A stretch of 64,000 nt of DNA from SHZL01 sp963815185 (GTDB lineage Bacteria > Pseudomonadota > Gammaproteobacteria > Xanthomonadales > SZUA-36), in assembly GCA_963815185.1 (NCBI GenBank), contig CAWFGC010000002.1:92062-156061 (forward strand), in the 5' to 3' direction. The position numbers and the translations under genes are program-made. This document shows positions 9,561-19,032 of the stretch, piece by piece. Under the pieces are notes generated by a model that was given only the letters and a program-made list of their open reading frames with translations, searched no databases and was not told the DNA's origin. The first letter of the stretch is position 1. Each line of letters begins with the position of its first letter.

Positions 9561-10933
9561 AAATCGTCGTTTTGGGTGCGGGACAGGTCGGATCAACCGT
9601 TGCACATAGCCTGTCCAATGAGGAAAACGACGTCACGATCGTCGACACGGATAATCTTCGCTTGAAAGAACTTCAGGATCGTCTGGATATCCGCTGTGTG
9701 CTCGGGTTTGCCTCCCACCCGAAGGTCCTGATCCGCGCCGGCATAGAAGATGCAGACCTGATTATCGCCGTCACCAACAGTGACGAAGTCAACATGATGG
9801 CCTGCCAGGTGGCTTACACGCTGTTCCATACCCCAACCCGCATGGCCCGTATCCGCTCTTCCGAATACATGGAACGGCCGGCCTTGTTCGGCCGCGAACA
9901 CTGTCCGGTAGATGTGCTGATCAGCCCGGAATCTCTGGTCGTGCAGTATATTTCACGCCTGATCGAGTATCCCGGCGCACTGCAGGTGCTTGATTTCGCC
10001 GATGGACGTGCACAACTGGTTGCAACCCAGGCTTATGCCGGCGGTCTGCTGGTCGGGCAACACCTGCACACCCTGGCAGAGCATATGCCCGCCGGGGTCG
10101 AAGCCCGCCTCGCAGCCATTTACCGCAAGGACACGACCATCATTCCCGACGGCAGCACAGTGATCGAGGAAAACGACACGGTGTTTTTCCTTGCCGCGCG
10201 CAAGCACATCCGCACCGTCATGAAGGAACTGCGGCCATTGGACAACCCGGTACGCCGCATCATCCTGGCCGGCGGCGGCAATATCGGTGCTGCTTTGGCC
10301 AAGAGCCTGGAACGGAATCATCATGTCAAGATCATAGAGCGCAACCGGGAAACCGCTGAGTTCATCGCCCAGGACATGGAAAAAGCCATCGTGCTGGTGG
10401 GTGACTGCACGGATGAAGAGCTGTTGAACGAAGAAGGCATCGACAACACCGATGTGTATTGCGTACTGACCAACGATGACGAAGCCAACATTCTGTCCTC
10501 GATGCTGGCCAAGAAAATGGGGGCGGAGAAAGTGATTGCCCTGATCAACCGTGCGTCCTACGTCGACCTGGTTGAGTCCGGATCCATCGACATCGCGGTT
10601 TCACCGCAGCAAGTGACCATCGGTACGCTGCTCACGCACATCCGCCGGGGCAACATGGTGCGCGTGCATTCCCTGCGGCGGGGCGCTGCCGAGGCCATCG
10701 AGGCCGTAGCACTGGGCGACAAGCCAAGCTCTCGTGTCGTGGGCCGCACGCTGGAAGAAATCGACCTGCCGGAGGGAACGACCATTCCCGCCATCGTGCG
10801 TGGCGAAGACGTCATCATTGCGCACCATGACACCCTCATCATGGAGGGAGATCATGTGTTGCTGTTCGTCCCGGACAAGCGCCAGATTGCTGCCGTTGAA
10901 CGGTTATTCCAGGTCGGCGCGACGTTCCTGTAA
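9557..10933 (+). CDS. trkA: Trk potassium uptake regulatory subunit TrkA
   Basis: TrkA is the cytosolic NAD(H)-binding gating ring of the Trk potassium channel. Two RCK (TrkA-N plus TrkA-C) units are visible: MKIVVLGAGQVGSTVAHSL at the start and RRIILAGGGNIGAALAKSL at about residue 232, each a GxGxxG Rossmann fold, and each followed by a TrkA-C domain. The length of 458 residues is standard. It overlaps ntrX by four bases and is 8 bases before trkH, so NtrYX and Trk are probably co-expressed. Confidence 0.97.
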   Translation: MKIVVLGAGQVGSTVAHSLSNEENDVTIVDTDNLRLKELQDRLDIRCVLGFASHPKVLIRAGIEDADLIIAVTNSDEVNMMACQVAYTLFHTPTRMARIRSSEYMERPALFGREHCPVDVLISPESLVVQYISRLIEYPGALQVLDFADGRAQLVATQAYAGGLLVGQHLHTLAEHMPAGVEARLAAIYRKDTTIIPDGSTVIEENDTVFFLAARKHIRTVMKELRPLDNPVRRIILAGGGNIGAALAKSLERNHHVKIIERNRETAEFIAQDMEKAIVLVGDCTDEELLNEEGIDNTDVYCVLTNDDEANILSSMLAKKMGAEKVIALINRASYVDLVESGSIDIAVSPQQVTIGTLLTHIRRGNMVRVHSLRRGAAEAIEAVALGDKPSSRVVGRTLEEIDLPEGTTIPAIVRGEDVIIAHHDTLIMEGDHVLLFVPDKRQIAAVERLFQVGATFL

Positions 10934-10941
10934 ATCTGCCG

Positions 10942-12393
10942 ATGGGCTTTTCCGGTGTCCAAAGGGTGATCGGCTTTCTGATCGCCGGATCCAGCCTGAT
11001 GATGGTGCCCCCGGCGTTGGTGTCGTGGTGGTATCACGATGGCACCGCAAACCTGTTCCTGATCAGTGCGACCATCCTGCTGCTGACCGGGGCTGTAACG
11101 TACCTGCCGGTGAGGCATGTGCAGCGGGACTTGCGCCTGCGAGACGGTTTCCTGGTGGTGGTCAGTAGCTGGCTGGCCCTGGTGCTGGTGGGTGCTTTGC
11201 CTTTCGTATTGCTGGTTTCACCGCAGATTTCCTATGTCGATGCGGTATTTGAGTCCATGTCGGGACTAACCACAACCGGCGCCACCATCCTCACGCAAAT
11301 CGACAACCTGCCCCGCGCTGTTCTCTACTACCGTCAGCAATTGCAGTGGCTGGGCGGGATGGGCATCATCGTGCTGGCCGTTGCCATTCTGCCGGTACTG
11401 AGGATTGGGGGCATGCAGCTCTACCGGGCCGAGATGCCAGGCCCATTGAAAGACGCCAAACTGACGCCGCGAATTACCGAGACCGCCAAAGCTTTGTGGC
11501 TTATCTATGTCGGCATAACCCTGGCCTGCGCACTGGCCTATTGGCTCGGCGGCATGAGCCTGTTCGACGCCACCGGACACGCCTTCAGCACGGTGGCCAT
11601 CGGCGGCTTCTCCACGCATGACGCCAGCCTCGGCTACTGGGATGATCCGACCCTGGAGCTGATCGCAATGACCTTCATGACCCTGGCCGGCATCAATTTC
11701 GCATTGCATTTCGTCGCCTGGCGGCGTGCCTCGATGCAGGCTTATTTCCTCGATCCGGAACTCAAGGTATATGTCTCCCTGTTGTTCCTGTTTGCCGTTC
11801 TGGTCAGCGCGGAGCTCTTTCTGACTGGCACCTACACCCATCTTTCCGACGCGTTCCGCTATGGCGCGTTTCAGGTCATTTCGATCATGACCACGACAGG
11901 ATTCACCACCGCCCAATTCTTTGAATGGCCGAGTTTCCTGCCCACTTTCCTGATGCTCATCGCCTTCATTGGCGGTTGTGCAGGCAGCACTGCAGGCGGC
12001 ATGAAGGTCATTCGTGTCATCCTGCTCTACCGCCAGTCGATGCGTGAAATCCGGCGTCTGGTGCACCCCCGGGCCATCATTCCGGTCATGGTGGGCGGCC
12101 AAGCGACCCCGGGTACCGTCATGGATGCGGTGTGGGGCTTCTTTTTCCTCTACATCGCGAGCTTTGCGGTGATGACGGTACTGCTCACGGCCACCGGTCT
12201 GGATGAAATCACAGCGTATTCGGCTGTCGCAGCCTGTATCACCAATCTGGGACCGGGGCTCGGGCAGGCGGGTATCAACTATGCCAATCTCAACGATACC
12301 GCCAAGGTCATCCTCAGCATTGCAATGTTGCTGGGGCGCCTGGAAATCTATACCTTGCTGGTATTGATGACGCTGGCATTCTGGCGTGATTGA
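10942..12393 (+). CDS. trkH: Trk potassium uptake transporter TrkH
   Basis: TrkH is the inner-membrane pore of the Trk system. It has many hydrophobic helices and four pore-loop repeats, including SGLTTTGATILTQIDNLP, FSTVAIGGFSTHDASLG, MTTTGFTTAQF and ITNLGPGLGQAG, plus the conserved GGMGIIVLAVAILPVL segment. 483 residues is normal. It is paired with trkA directly upstream, with which it forms the active complex. Confidence 0.97.
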   Translation: MGFSGVQRVIGFLIAGSSLMMVPPALVSWWYHDGTANLFLISATILLLTGAVTYLPVRHVQRDLRLRDGFLVVVSSWLALVLVGALPFVLLVSPQISYVDAVFESMSGLTTTGATILTQIDNLPRAVLYYRQQLQWLGGMGIIVLAVAILPVLRIGGMQLYRAEMPGPLKDAKLTPRITETAKALWLIYVGITLACALAYWLGGMSLFDATGHAFSTVAIGGFSTHDASLGYWDDPTLELIAMTFMTLAGINFALHFVAWRRASMQAYFLDPELKVYVSLLFLFAVLVSAELFLTGTYTHLSDAFRYGAFQVISIMTTTGFTTAQFFEWPSFLPTFLMLIAFIGGCAGSTAGGMKVIRVILLYRQSMREIRRLVHPRAIIPVMVGGQATPGTVMDAVWGFFFLYIASFAVMTVLLTATGLDEITAYSAVAACITNLGPGLGQAGINYANLNDTAKVILSIAMLLGRLEIYTLLVLMTLAFWRD

Positions 12394-12411
12394 ATACCTT
12401 TTGCCGCACCC

Positions 12412-12738
12412 ATGGATATCCTCAGTCTCGAAAAAATGATCGCCAACGGCCGGGACAGCGCCATGCTGAGGCTCACGCTGGCGCGCCTGCTGGCTCAAAC
12501 CGAACAGTGGGATAAAGCCGCCGGCCACCTGCAAACTGCTCTGGCACAAGATCCTGCCTACACGGCCGCCTGGAAGGCTCTGGGCCAGGCCTACCGGGCC
12601 ATGGGACAAAAAGACGCGGCGCTGGCTGCATGGCGGCAGGGCATCGAGGTTGCGCAATCCAGGGGAGACAAGCAGGCAGAAAAAGAAATGGGTGTTTTTG
12701 TGCGACGGCTGCAGAAGGATGGGATGGGACCAGCGTAA
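12412..12738 (+). CDS. Small tetratricopeptide protein
   Basis: This 108-residue soluble protein has about two TPR units: WDKAAGHLQTALAQDPAYTA followed by WKALGQAYRAMGQKDAALAAW. No signal peptide or catalytic motif is visible. It starts 18 bases after the trkH stop and may be the last gene of that transcript. It is convergent with the acyltransferase gene, 7 bases away. It is probably a protein-interaction adaptor; partner unknown. Confidence 0.85.
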   Translation: MDILSLEKMIANGRDSAMLRLTLARLLAQTEQWDKAAGHLQTALAQDPAYTAAWKALGQAYRAMGQKDAALAAWRQGIEVAQSRGDKQAEKEMGVFVRRLQKDGMGPA

Positions 12739-12745
12739 CGTGCGA

Positions 12746-13621
12746 CTACCGGTACAGTGGTGGTTCACCCTCGGGCCTGGTGCGGAAGCGCTTGTAGCTC
12801 CACAGGTATTGGGCTGGATCGATGGCGATACATTGCTCCACACCCCGATTGACCGCACCCAGCGCGGTATCGATGTCGGTTGAATGAATATCGTCATCGG
12901 ACGGTATCACATGAATGCGGTAGCGTCCGCCGCAAAGCCGCTCGCAAACCAAAAACAGCACAATGCAGCCGGTTTTCTGCACCAATCTCGGAGCCAGTAC
13001 CCCGGTCAGGGCCGGTACACCGAAAAAAGGGGCGAACCGCCCCTGACCCGCCGAGGGCTGCTGGTCCGGCAAAATGGCGGCTACCTTGCCGGCGCGGATA
13101 TGCGCATAGAGCTGGCGTAAACCCGCGGCGCTTGCGGGCAGCATATTGCCGCCCGCGCGGCCACGCATTTGCAGTAGCGCTTTGTCCAGCCCAGGGTGTT
13201 CGACCGGTTTGTACAGGATGGCCATGTCGAAACGTGTTTGCAGATAAAAGCCCAGGTATTCCCAGGCACCGAAGTGCGGGGCCAGCACCAGCACCCCCCG
13301 GCCGCTGGCCACGGACCGGGTCAACAAGTGATCGCCTTCCACACCATCACACAGCGTTTGCAGCCGTTGCAGCGGCCAATATCTGTTGCGCCCGGTTTCC
13401 AGGATGGAGCAAAGGTAATGAACAAAGCTTTTTTTGAGCAAGCCGCCCAGGGCTTGCGGCGCAAGGTCCGGGAAGCAAATGCTCAGGTTGGTATGGGCCA
13501 CACGCTTCTTGTCCGGTGACAGATGCATCCACAAACCGCCGCAGCGGCGGGCGATCCGGTACGGCGCCGGCACGGACAGCCGCCCGAGCAAATAAAAGAC
13601 CGCCTTGGCCAGCCAGATCAT
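12746..13621 (-). CDS. LpxL/HtrB-family lipid A acyltransferase-like protein
   Basis: It belongs to the lysophospholipid/lipid A acyltransferase family that adds a secondary acyl chain to lipid A precursors at the inner membrane. There is an N-terminal membrane segment (WLAKAVFYLLGRL), the catalytic HX4(D/E) motif in LAPHFGAWEYLG (about residue 117), an ILPDQQPSAGQG motif, and the C-terminal YLWSYKRFRTRPEGE typical of the family. 291 residues fits. Whether the donor is lauroyl or myristoyl, and hence whether it is lpxL, lpxM or another paralogue, cannot be told. It is divergent from dtd. Confidence 0.9.
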   Translation of the reverse strand: MIWLAKAVFYLLGRLSVPAPYRIARRCGGLWMHLSPDKKRVAHTNLSICFPDLAPQALGGLLKKSFVHYLCSILETGRNRYWPLQRLQTLCDGVEGDHLLTRSVASGRGVLVLAPHFGAWEYLGFYLQTRFDMAILYKPVEHPGLDKALLQMRGRAGGNMLPASAAGLRQLYAHIRAGKVAAILPDQQPSAGQGRFAPFFGVPALTGVLAPRLVQKTGCIVLFLVCERLCGGRYRIHVIPSDDDIHSTDIDTALGAVNRGVEQCIAIDPAQYLWSYKRFRTRPEGEPPLYR

Positions 13622-13684
13622 CGTACCGTCCGCAAATTCATCGGCAAACGGTTAATATAAGGCGGGCACGGAGGATGAGAGGGC

Positions 13685-14188
13685 GTGATGATTGCATTGC
13701 TGCAAAGAGTAGCCGAAGCCGCAGTGCTTGTTAATGAAAATGTTACGGGCGTCTGCGCCGACGAGGTAACGGCAGGCGGCAAGATCGTGGTGTCACGGAT
13801 TGGTCCGGGCATGCTGGCATTTATTGGCGTGGAGCAAGGAGACGGACCGAAACAGGCAAGCCGTTTGCTGCAGCGCATGCTGGCCTGGCGCATGTTCGCC
13901 GACGAGAACGGGAAAATGAACCTGAACCTTGCCCAATCTGACGGCAGCCTGCTGCTGGTCCCGCAATTTACCCTGGCCGCGGACACCAACAGCGGCAACC
14001 GGCCGAGTTTCACAGGGGCGGCGCCACCCGGCGAAGGCAAACGCCTGTTCGATTCGCTGGTCAGCACGGCACGGAAATCACACCCGCGGGTTGCAAGCGG
14101 CATTTTTGCAGCCGACATGGACATCAGCCTGACAAATGACGGGCCAGTGACGTTCTGGCTTCAGGTCAAACCTGACCGCCAGGCTTGA
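13685..14188 (+). CDS. dtd: D-aminoacyl-tRNA deacylase
   Basis: DTD hydrolyses D-amino acids mischarged on tRNA. The two active-site motifs are present: LLVPQFTLAADTNSGNRPSF (the SQFTL type) and NDGPVTFWL (the GPVT cross-subunit cis-Pro motif). The product has 167 residues, against about 145 for most DTDs; the extra residues lie between the first beta strands, in TGVCADEVTAGGKIVVS. GTG (13685) or the next codon ATG (13688) could start it; a purine-rich GAGGATGAGAGGG lies just upstream. Confidence 0.95.
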   Translation: MMIALLQRVAEAAVLVNENVTGVCADEVTAGGKIVVSRIGPGMLAFIGVEQGDGPKQASRLLQRMLAWRMFADENGKMNLNLAQSDGSLLLVPQFTLAADTNSGNRPSFTGAAPPGEGKRLFDSLVSTARKSHPRVASGIFAADMDISLTNDGPVTFWLQVKPDRQA

Positions 14189-14253
14189 TTTTGCACTTCT
14201 TTGGGAGTCAAAGCAGAGGTTCGGAGGCGCATTGCAAGCGCGTGCTGTTCGGT

Positions 14254-15660
14254 TTACTGATCAGGGCCGTTCTCTTCGGACCGCTGTTTGAGCTTGCGCG
14301 TCAGCGTATTGCGGCCCAGGCCAAGGAGTTCAGCCGCGCGGATACGTTGTCCCCCGGTCTGTTCCAGGGCGCAATCGATGAGTACACGCTCCAACTCAGC
14401 CTGGGCCCGGCCGACCAGGTTTTCGCCACCCGAATGCAATTCGGCCCGGGCCCAGCGGCGCAATTCCTCAGGCCATTGCCCGTCGCCGTTTCGCGACGGC
14501 TTCGCGAGCCGGATTTCCGCTGGAAGATCTTCCGGAAAAATCTGCTCCGCCGGCGCCATCACACTCAACTGGCGGCAGACGTTCAATAATTGGCGTACGT
14601 TGCCTGGCCAGGAAAACTGTTCCATTGCTCGCAGCGCATCCTTGCGCAAGTGCTTTTCTTCCAAGCCCAGTTCGCGCGCTGCCTGTTGCAGAAAACGCCG
14701 CGTCAACAACCCGATGTCTTCCTTTCTCTCACGCAGCGGCGGCAAAGCGATGTGGATGACATTGAGCCGGTGGTACAGGTCTTCGCGGAAACTGCCATTG
14801 CGCACCTTGTCTTCGAGGTCCTGGTGCGTGGCGGCAATGATGCGCACGTCCGCATGCAGCAGGTCCCGCCCGCCGACACGATAAAAGTCTCCGTCGGCCA
14901 AAACGCGCAACAAACGCGTCTGCAGAGCCAGGGGCATGTCGCCGATTTCATCGAGGAACAAGGTCCCGCCGGCTGCTTCTTCGAATCTGCCCTCGCGCCG
15001 CGCGTGGGCACCGGTGAACGCCCCGCGCTCATGACCAAACAGTTCCGATTCCAGCAATTCCGCAGGCACGGCCGCGGTATTCAAAGCAACAAACGGCCTG
15101 GCGGAACGCGGGCTGTGCAAATGCAGTACGCGGGCCACGACCTCCTTGCCGCTGCCGGTTTCACCGGTAATCATGACGTTGATGTCTGACCGGGAGAGCC
15201 GGCCGATGGTGCGGAACACTTCCTGCATGGCCGCTGATTCACCCAAAAGCTGGCTGTTGTCGGACTCTTCGGAAGGTTCCGGCGCGGCAGAGCCGGGCGT
15301 GACTGCCCGGGCAATCACGGAGAGCACCTGATCGAGATCGAATGGCTTGGGCAGGTAATCAAACACGCCTTTCTGGAATGCATTCACCGCCTGATCGAGA
15401 TCGGAATAGGCGGTCATTGCAATGACCGGAATATCCAGCCCCATCTGCTGCAGCAGGTCCAACACGGTAAGGCCATCCGCATCGGGCAAGCGAATGTCGG
15501 TGAGAATGGCTTGCGGTCTGGCGTTTTCCAGCGCTTTGCTGACCAACAGGACAGTTTCAAAACATTGCACTTCATACCCGCTGCGCCGCAATGCGCGCTG
15601 CAGTACGAAGCGAATGGCCTCATCGTCTTCCACTACCCAGATGAGTGGAGGCGGCGTCAC
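14254..15660 (-). CDS. ntrC: Nitrogen regulator NtrC (sigma-54 activator)
   Basis: NtrC activates sigma-54 promoters when phosphorylated by NtrB. The receiver has VVEDDEA and the phospho-Asp in ILTDIRLPDADG. The AAA domain is complete: Walker A GETGSGKE, the sigma-54-contacting GAFTGA, Walker B GGTLFLDEIGDMP, and an arginine-finger region. The C-terminal Fis-type HTH reads RIRAAELLGLGRNTLTRKLK. 468 residues is typical. Its start overlaps ntrB by four bases. In contrast to NtrX in this window, every catalytic motif is intact. Likely targets here are glnA and glnK-amt. Confidence 0.96.
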   Translation of the reverse strand: MTPPPLIWVVEDDEAIRFVLQRALRRSGYEVQCFETVLLVSKALENARPQAILTDIRLPDADGLTVLDLLQQMGLDIPVIAMTAYSDLDQAVNAFQKGVFDYLPKPFDLDQVLSVIARAVTPGSAAPEPSEESDNSQLLGESAAMQEVFRTIGRLSRSDINVMITGETGSGKEVVARVLHLHSPRSARPFVALNTAAVPAELLESELFGHERGAFTGAHARREGRFEEAAGGTLFLDEIGDMPLALQTRLLRVLADGDFYRVGGRDLLHADVRIIAATHQDLEDKVRNGSFREDLYHRLNVIHIALPPLRERKEDIGLLTRRFLQQAARELGLEEKHLRKDALRAMEQFSWPGNVRQLLNVCRQLSVMAPAEQIFPEDLPAEIRLAKPSRNGDGQWPEELRRWARAELHSGGENLVGRAQAELERVLIDCALEQTGGQRIRAAELLGLGRNTLTRKLKQRSEENGPDQ

Positions 15661-16739
15661 GATTCACACTCCACGGACTGGGCGGATCGCGACTTTTCCA
15701 GCGGGAGATAAAAACTGAAGCAGCTACCGCTGCCGTGTTCCTCGGCCAGGGATTCGTAGGTCAACAAGCCTCCATGGGCGGCGGCTATTTGCTGCGACAA
15801 AGCCAATCCCAGCCCGGTTCCATTGCGTTTCCCGGTAACCAGCGGTAAAAACAGCAGGTTGCGCAGGGCTTCGGGTACGCCTTCACCGTTATCGATAACT
15901 TCAATGCGCAGCAGGCTGTTGCTCATGGCTTGCAGCAAGGCACCGCCATGTTCCACGCGGGTTCGTATGATGATGCGCGTTGCAGCCGCCTGGAATGCGT
16001 TACGCGTCAGGTTGAGCAACACCCGGCGAATGGCCATGGCGTCGCCCTGAATCAAGGGAATACTGGGGTCAAAGTCACGCTCGATCACGGCCTGGCTGCC
16101 GAATTCCACGCCCACCAAGGCCAATACTTCGTCGAGCAGAGGGTAAAAATCAACCTCGAGCTGTGCTATTTGCGGCTGGCCAAAACTCTGGATCAATTCA
16201 TCAATTCGATCAGCCTCGCGCATGATCAGCCTGGCCAGCATGGTCATTTCCGGTGAGGCCAGTTCGTCTGCCAGCATTTGTGATGCGCCTCTGATGCCGC
16301 CCAGGGGATTGCGAATTTCGTGCCCCAGATTTCTGCTCAACAGCTCCAGCATGCCGGTCTGCAACTCTCTTTGTTCCAGGCGCAAACGCTTGTGCTCCCA
16401 CTCCAGATTATGCAGTTCCAGCAGCACCATGCCGTCATCATCGGCCTGGATGGTGCAGTCATATTGCCCGCCAGCCAGTTTCAATTGATGCAGTCTGAGC
16501 CCGAAACCATCCCCAGAGGGCTGCTGCAGCGCCTCGCGCATTTCGGCCGGAATGAAAGCCACCTGCACCAGGGGACGCCCCAGTACCCGTTCCCGCCCGA
16601 GGCACAGGCAGTGTTCGGCGGCCGTGTTCATCATCTGAATTTGACCTTCGCTATCCAGACGAACGATGGCGGTATCCATCAAGTCCAGGATCAATTCCTG
16701 ATCCCGCATTTTCTGCACTGATGGATGCGCCGGCTTCAA
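15657..16739 (-). CDS. ntrB: Nitrogen sensor kinase/phosphatase NtrB
   Basis: This soluble histidine kinase phosphorylates or dephosphorylates NtrC under PII control. There is a PAS domain at about residues 12-115 (ILDLMDTAIVRLDSEGQI), HisKA with the phospho-His in NLGHEIRNPLGGIRGASQML, and HATPase motifs NLTRNAFQAA, DNGEGVP and GTGLGLALSQQIAA. It lacks membrane helices, as expected for NtrB. 360 residues is normal. It overlaps the DUF4124 gene upstream and ntrC downstream by four bases each, and lies after glnA on the same strand. Confidence 0.95.
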   Translation of the reverse strand: MKPAHPSVQKMRDQELILDLMDTAIVRLDSEGQIQMMNTAAEHCLCLGRERVLGRPLVQVAFIPAEMREALQQPSGDGFGLRLHQLKLAGGQYDCTIQADDDGMVLLELHNLEWEHKRLRLEQRELQTGMLELLSRNLGHEIRNPLGGIRGASQMLADELASPEMTMLARLIMREADRIDELIQSFGQPQIAQLEVDFYPLLDEVLALVGVEFGSQAVIERDFDPSIPLIQGDAMAIRRVLLNLTRNAFQAAATRIIIRTRVEHGGALLQAMSNSLLRIEVIDNGEGVPEALRNLLFLPLVTGKRNGTGLGLALSQQIAAAHGGLLTYESLAEEHGSGSCFSFYLPLEKSRSAQSVECES

Positions 16740-17332
16740 GTCCCGCTGTCAGCAGTTGTGCCGGGTTGCTTGAAATTGACGGAGGATTGTTTGACGAAGA
16801 AAGTCACGGTGTCGGTGGTTACAACACGTCTTCCCCGCGCATCCAGCAATTCGGCGTAAACCTTGTGCTCACCGCGATCCAGTGTCAGTGCGGTCATACT
16901 CTCTCCGCTGATTGTCTGTTGCTGCCCATCGACAAAAAGATTCACGCTCATATCGTCCCGCAGTTGAGTCGAGCTGCCCCAGCTAACGACTACCATCTGA
17001 CCGGTGCCCCAGATGGATTCTTCCTGCGCTGGCCGGGTGATGCGGAAATCCCGATACATGCTGCGAAGCTGCCTTGGTGTGGGCTCACTTTCGGCCGCAG
17101 AATCAGCCGGCGTTTCGTCACCGGTTTCGGTGGTTGCCGCGGACCCAGGGTCCATGTGTATGACCGATAACTCCGGCAAATCCATGGGCGCACTGCCATC
17201 AGGTGGCACCTGGTCCGTGTAGGTGACGTTGCCGTCTTTATCCACCTGTTTGTAAATCTGCGCCTGCGCCAGTAGCGGAAGCAGTAAAGCCAGAGCCAGC
17301 AGCACAATTACCGTCTTCACTCTCGTCTTCAT
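16736..17332 (-). CDS. Exported DUF4124 protein
   Basis: It has a signal peptide (VIVLLALALLLPLLAQAQ) followed by the short DUF4124 motif IYKQVDKDGNVTYTDQVPP (about residues 27-45), then an acidic linker and a beta-rich C-terminal part (MSVNLFVDGQQQ, GEHKVYAELLDARG). Two ATGs (17338 and 17332) are possible; the second is better placed relative to the AGGAGG Shine-Dalgarno. This gene often sits between glnA and ntrB in related genomes; its job is unknown. Its last four bases overlap ntrB. Confidence 0.85.
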   Translation of the reverse strand: MKTRVKTVIVLLALALLLPLLAQAQIYKQVDKDGNVTYTDQVPPDGSAPMDLPELSVIHMDPGSAATTETGDETPADSAAESEPTPRQLRSMYRDFRITRPAQEESIWGTGQMVVVSWGSSTQLRDDMSVNLFVDGQQQTISGESMTALTLDRGEHKVYAELLDARGRRVVTTDTVTFFVKQSSVNFKQPGTTADSGT

Positions 17333-17447
17333 GGTCATCCTCCTGTCCGGATCCTGTCCAGATGCTGTTCGGCCTGCCCCGCGTTACTGCAGGGCAGCCG
17401 AATCACCGGGACCTGAGGCCATCACCAGGCAGGAGCCTCCCGGCATG

Positions 17448-18857
17448 CTACAGCGAGTAGTACATATCAAATTCGACCGGATGGGTGCTCATGCGGAAGC
17501 GGGTGACTTCATGCATCTTCAATGTGATATAGGCATCGATCAGGTCATCACTGAAGACTCCGCCCGCCTTGAGAAATTCCCTGTCGCCATCGAGCGCATT
17601 CAATGCCTGGTCAAGGCTTGAGCAAACCTGCGGTATCGCTTTTGTCTCTTCCGGAGGTAAATCGTAGAGGTCCTTGTCCATCGGCGAACCCGGGTCGATT
17701 TTATTGGTAATGCCATCCAGACCGGCCATCAGCATCGCAGCGAACATCAGGTAGCTGTTGCCAGCAGGGTCCGGGAAGCGGACCTCGATGCGGCGGCCTT
17801 TCGGGCTACTGTCAAACGGAATGCGGCAAGACGCTGAACGGTTGCGCGCTGAATAAGCCAACATCACCGGCGCCTCGAAACCCGGCACCAGGCGCTTGTA
17901 GCTGTTGGTGGTTGAATTGGTGAATGCATTGATGGCACGGGCATGTTTGAAAAGCCCGCCAATATAATGCAGCGCGGTATCCGACAGGCCACCATAGCCA
18001 TCACCGCTGAACAGGTTCTGACCGCCCTTGGCAATCGACTGGTGCACATGCATGCCGGAGCCATTGTCGCCGACCAGGGGTTTGGGCATGAAAGTGGCGG
18101 TCTGTCCGGCCGCATGGGCGACGTTTTGCACCACGTACTTCAGGATCAAGACTTCATCCGCCTTGCGGGTCAGGGTGGCAAAGCGGGTGCCGATTTCACA
18201 TTGTCCCGCGGTGCCGACTTCGTGGTGGTGTACCTCGACGCTCATGCCCATTTGTTCCATCACCCGGCACATTTCAGCACGCAGGTCATACAACGAGTCC
18301 ACCGGCGGTACCGGAAAGTATCCTCCCTTGATGCCGGGGCGATGGCCGATGTTGCCACCCTCGTACTCGGTTTCCGCATTCCACGCGCCCTCTTCCGAAT
18401 CGACCCGGTACGAACAGCCATGCATGCCGACATTGAAACGCACGTCGTCAAACACGAAAAACTCCGGTTCCGGGCCGAAAAACGCCGCATCGGCAATGCC
18501 GCTTGAGGCCAGATAGGCTTCAGCGCGCTTGGCCAGCGATCGCGGGCAGCGATTGTATCCTTCCATGGTGTGAGGCTCGAGCACATCACAGCGAATGATC
18601 ATGGTCTTGTGTTGTGAAAAGGGATCCTGCACCGCCGTTGCCGCATCCGGCATCAGGACCATGTCGGATTCATTGATGCCTTTCCAGCCGGAGATCGAGG
18701 AGCCATCGAACATCTTGCCGTCCTCGAACAGGTCTTCATCCACCGCGCCAAGCGGCAGGCTCACATGCTGTTCCTTGCCTCTGGTGTCACAGAAGCGGAG
18801 GTCTACGAATTCAAAATCTTTGTCTTTCAGGGTCTTTAGTACCTTCTCAGCGCTCAT
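17448..18857 (-). CDS. glnA: Glutamine synthetase type I
   Basis: GlnA condenses ammonia and glutamate to glutamine using ATP, in a dodecamer. It has the beta-grasp N-terminal domain and the catalytic barrel with FDGSSISGWKGINESD, the metal and glutamate-site segments VEVHHHEVGTAGQCEIG and GSGMHVHQSI, the ATP region RNRSASCRIP, and the adenylylation Tyr in KDLYDLPPEE. 469 residues matches the GSI-beta class regulated by GlnE. A GAGGA ribosome-binding sequence lies about 10 bases before the ATG. A sigma-54 promoter and NtrC sites lie upstream (18904-18917 and 19033-19067). Confidence 0.98.
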   Translation of the reverse strand: MSAEKVLKTLKDKDFEFVDLRFCDTRGKEQHVSLPLGAVDEDLFEDGKMFDGSSISGWKGINESDMVLMPDAATAVQDPFSQHKTMIIRCDVLEPHTMEGYNRCPRSLAKRAEAYLASSGIADAAFFGPEPEFFVFDDVRFNVGMHGCSYRVDSEEGAWNAETEYEGGNIGHRPGIKGGYFPVPPVDSLYDLRAEMCRVMEQMGMSVEVHHHEVGTAGQCEIGTRFATLTRKADEVLILKYVVQNVAHAAGQTATFMPKPLVGDNGSGMHVHQSIAKGGQNLFSGDGYGGLSDTALHYIGGLFKHARAINAFTNSTTNSYKRLVPGFEAPVMLAYSARNRSASCRIPFDSSPKGRRIEVRFPDPAGNSYLMFAAMLMAGLDGITNKIDPGSPMDKDLYDLPPEETKAIPQVCSSLDQALNALDGDREFLKAGGVFSDDLIDAYITLKMHEVTRFRMSTHPVEFDMYYSL

Positions 18858-18901
18858 ATTCTTTTGTCCTCAGTAGCGTTCCAAAATGGGTCAATTTATT
18901 A

Positions 18902-18920
18902 ATGCAGGAGTTATGCCAAA
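18902..18920 (-). promoter_or_regulatory. Sigma-54 promoter of glnA
   Basis: On the minus strand TTTGGCATAACTCCTGCAT gives GG (18916-18917) and GC (18904-18905) exactly ten bases apart, the invariant spacing of sigma-54 -24/-12 elements. TGGCAT is one base from the consensus TGGCAC; the -12 box is CTGCA rather than TTGCA. The predicted start of transcription is near 18892, about 35 bases before the glnA ATG. Confidence 0.75.
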
Positions 18921-19032
18921 GCACAGTCTTGCAAGGGTCGTCCTGTAATAAGAATATAGCGTCATTTTAATGGACGATGGCATTATTTAGGCGCTTTTTT
19001 TAAGAAATTATTGGTCGTCCTTTTGCTCACGA

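Noticed and set aside
11266..12897. Long open frame of 543 codons on the minus strand
   Set aside because: It is antisense to trkH, whose pore motifs are unmistakable; the translated sequence is His/Gln-rich shadow sequence.
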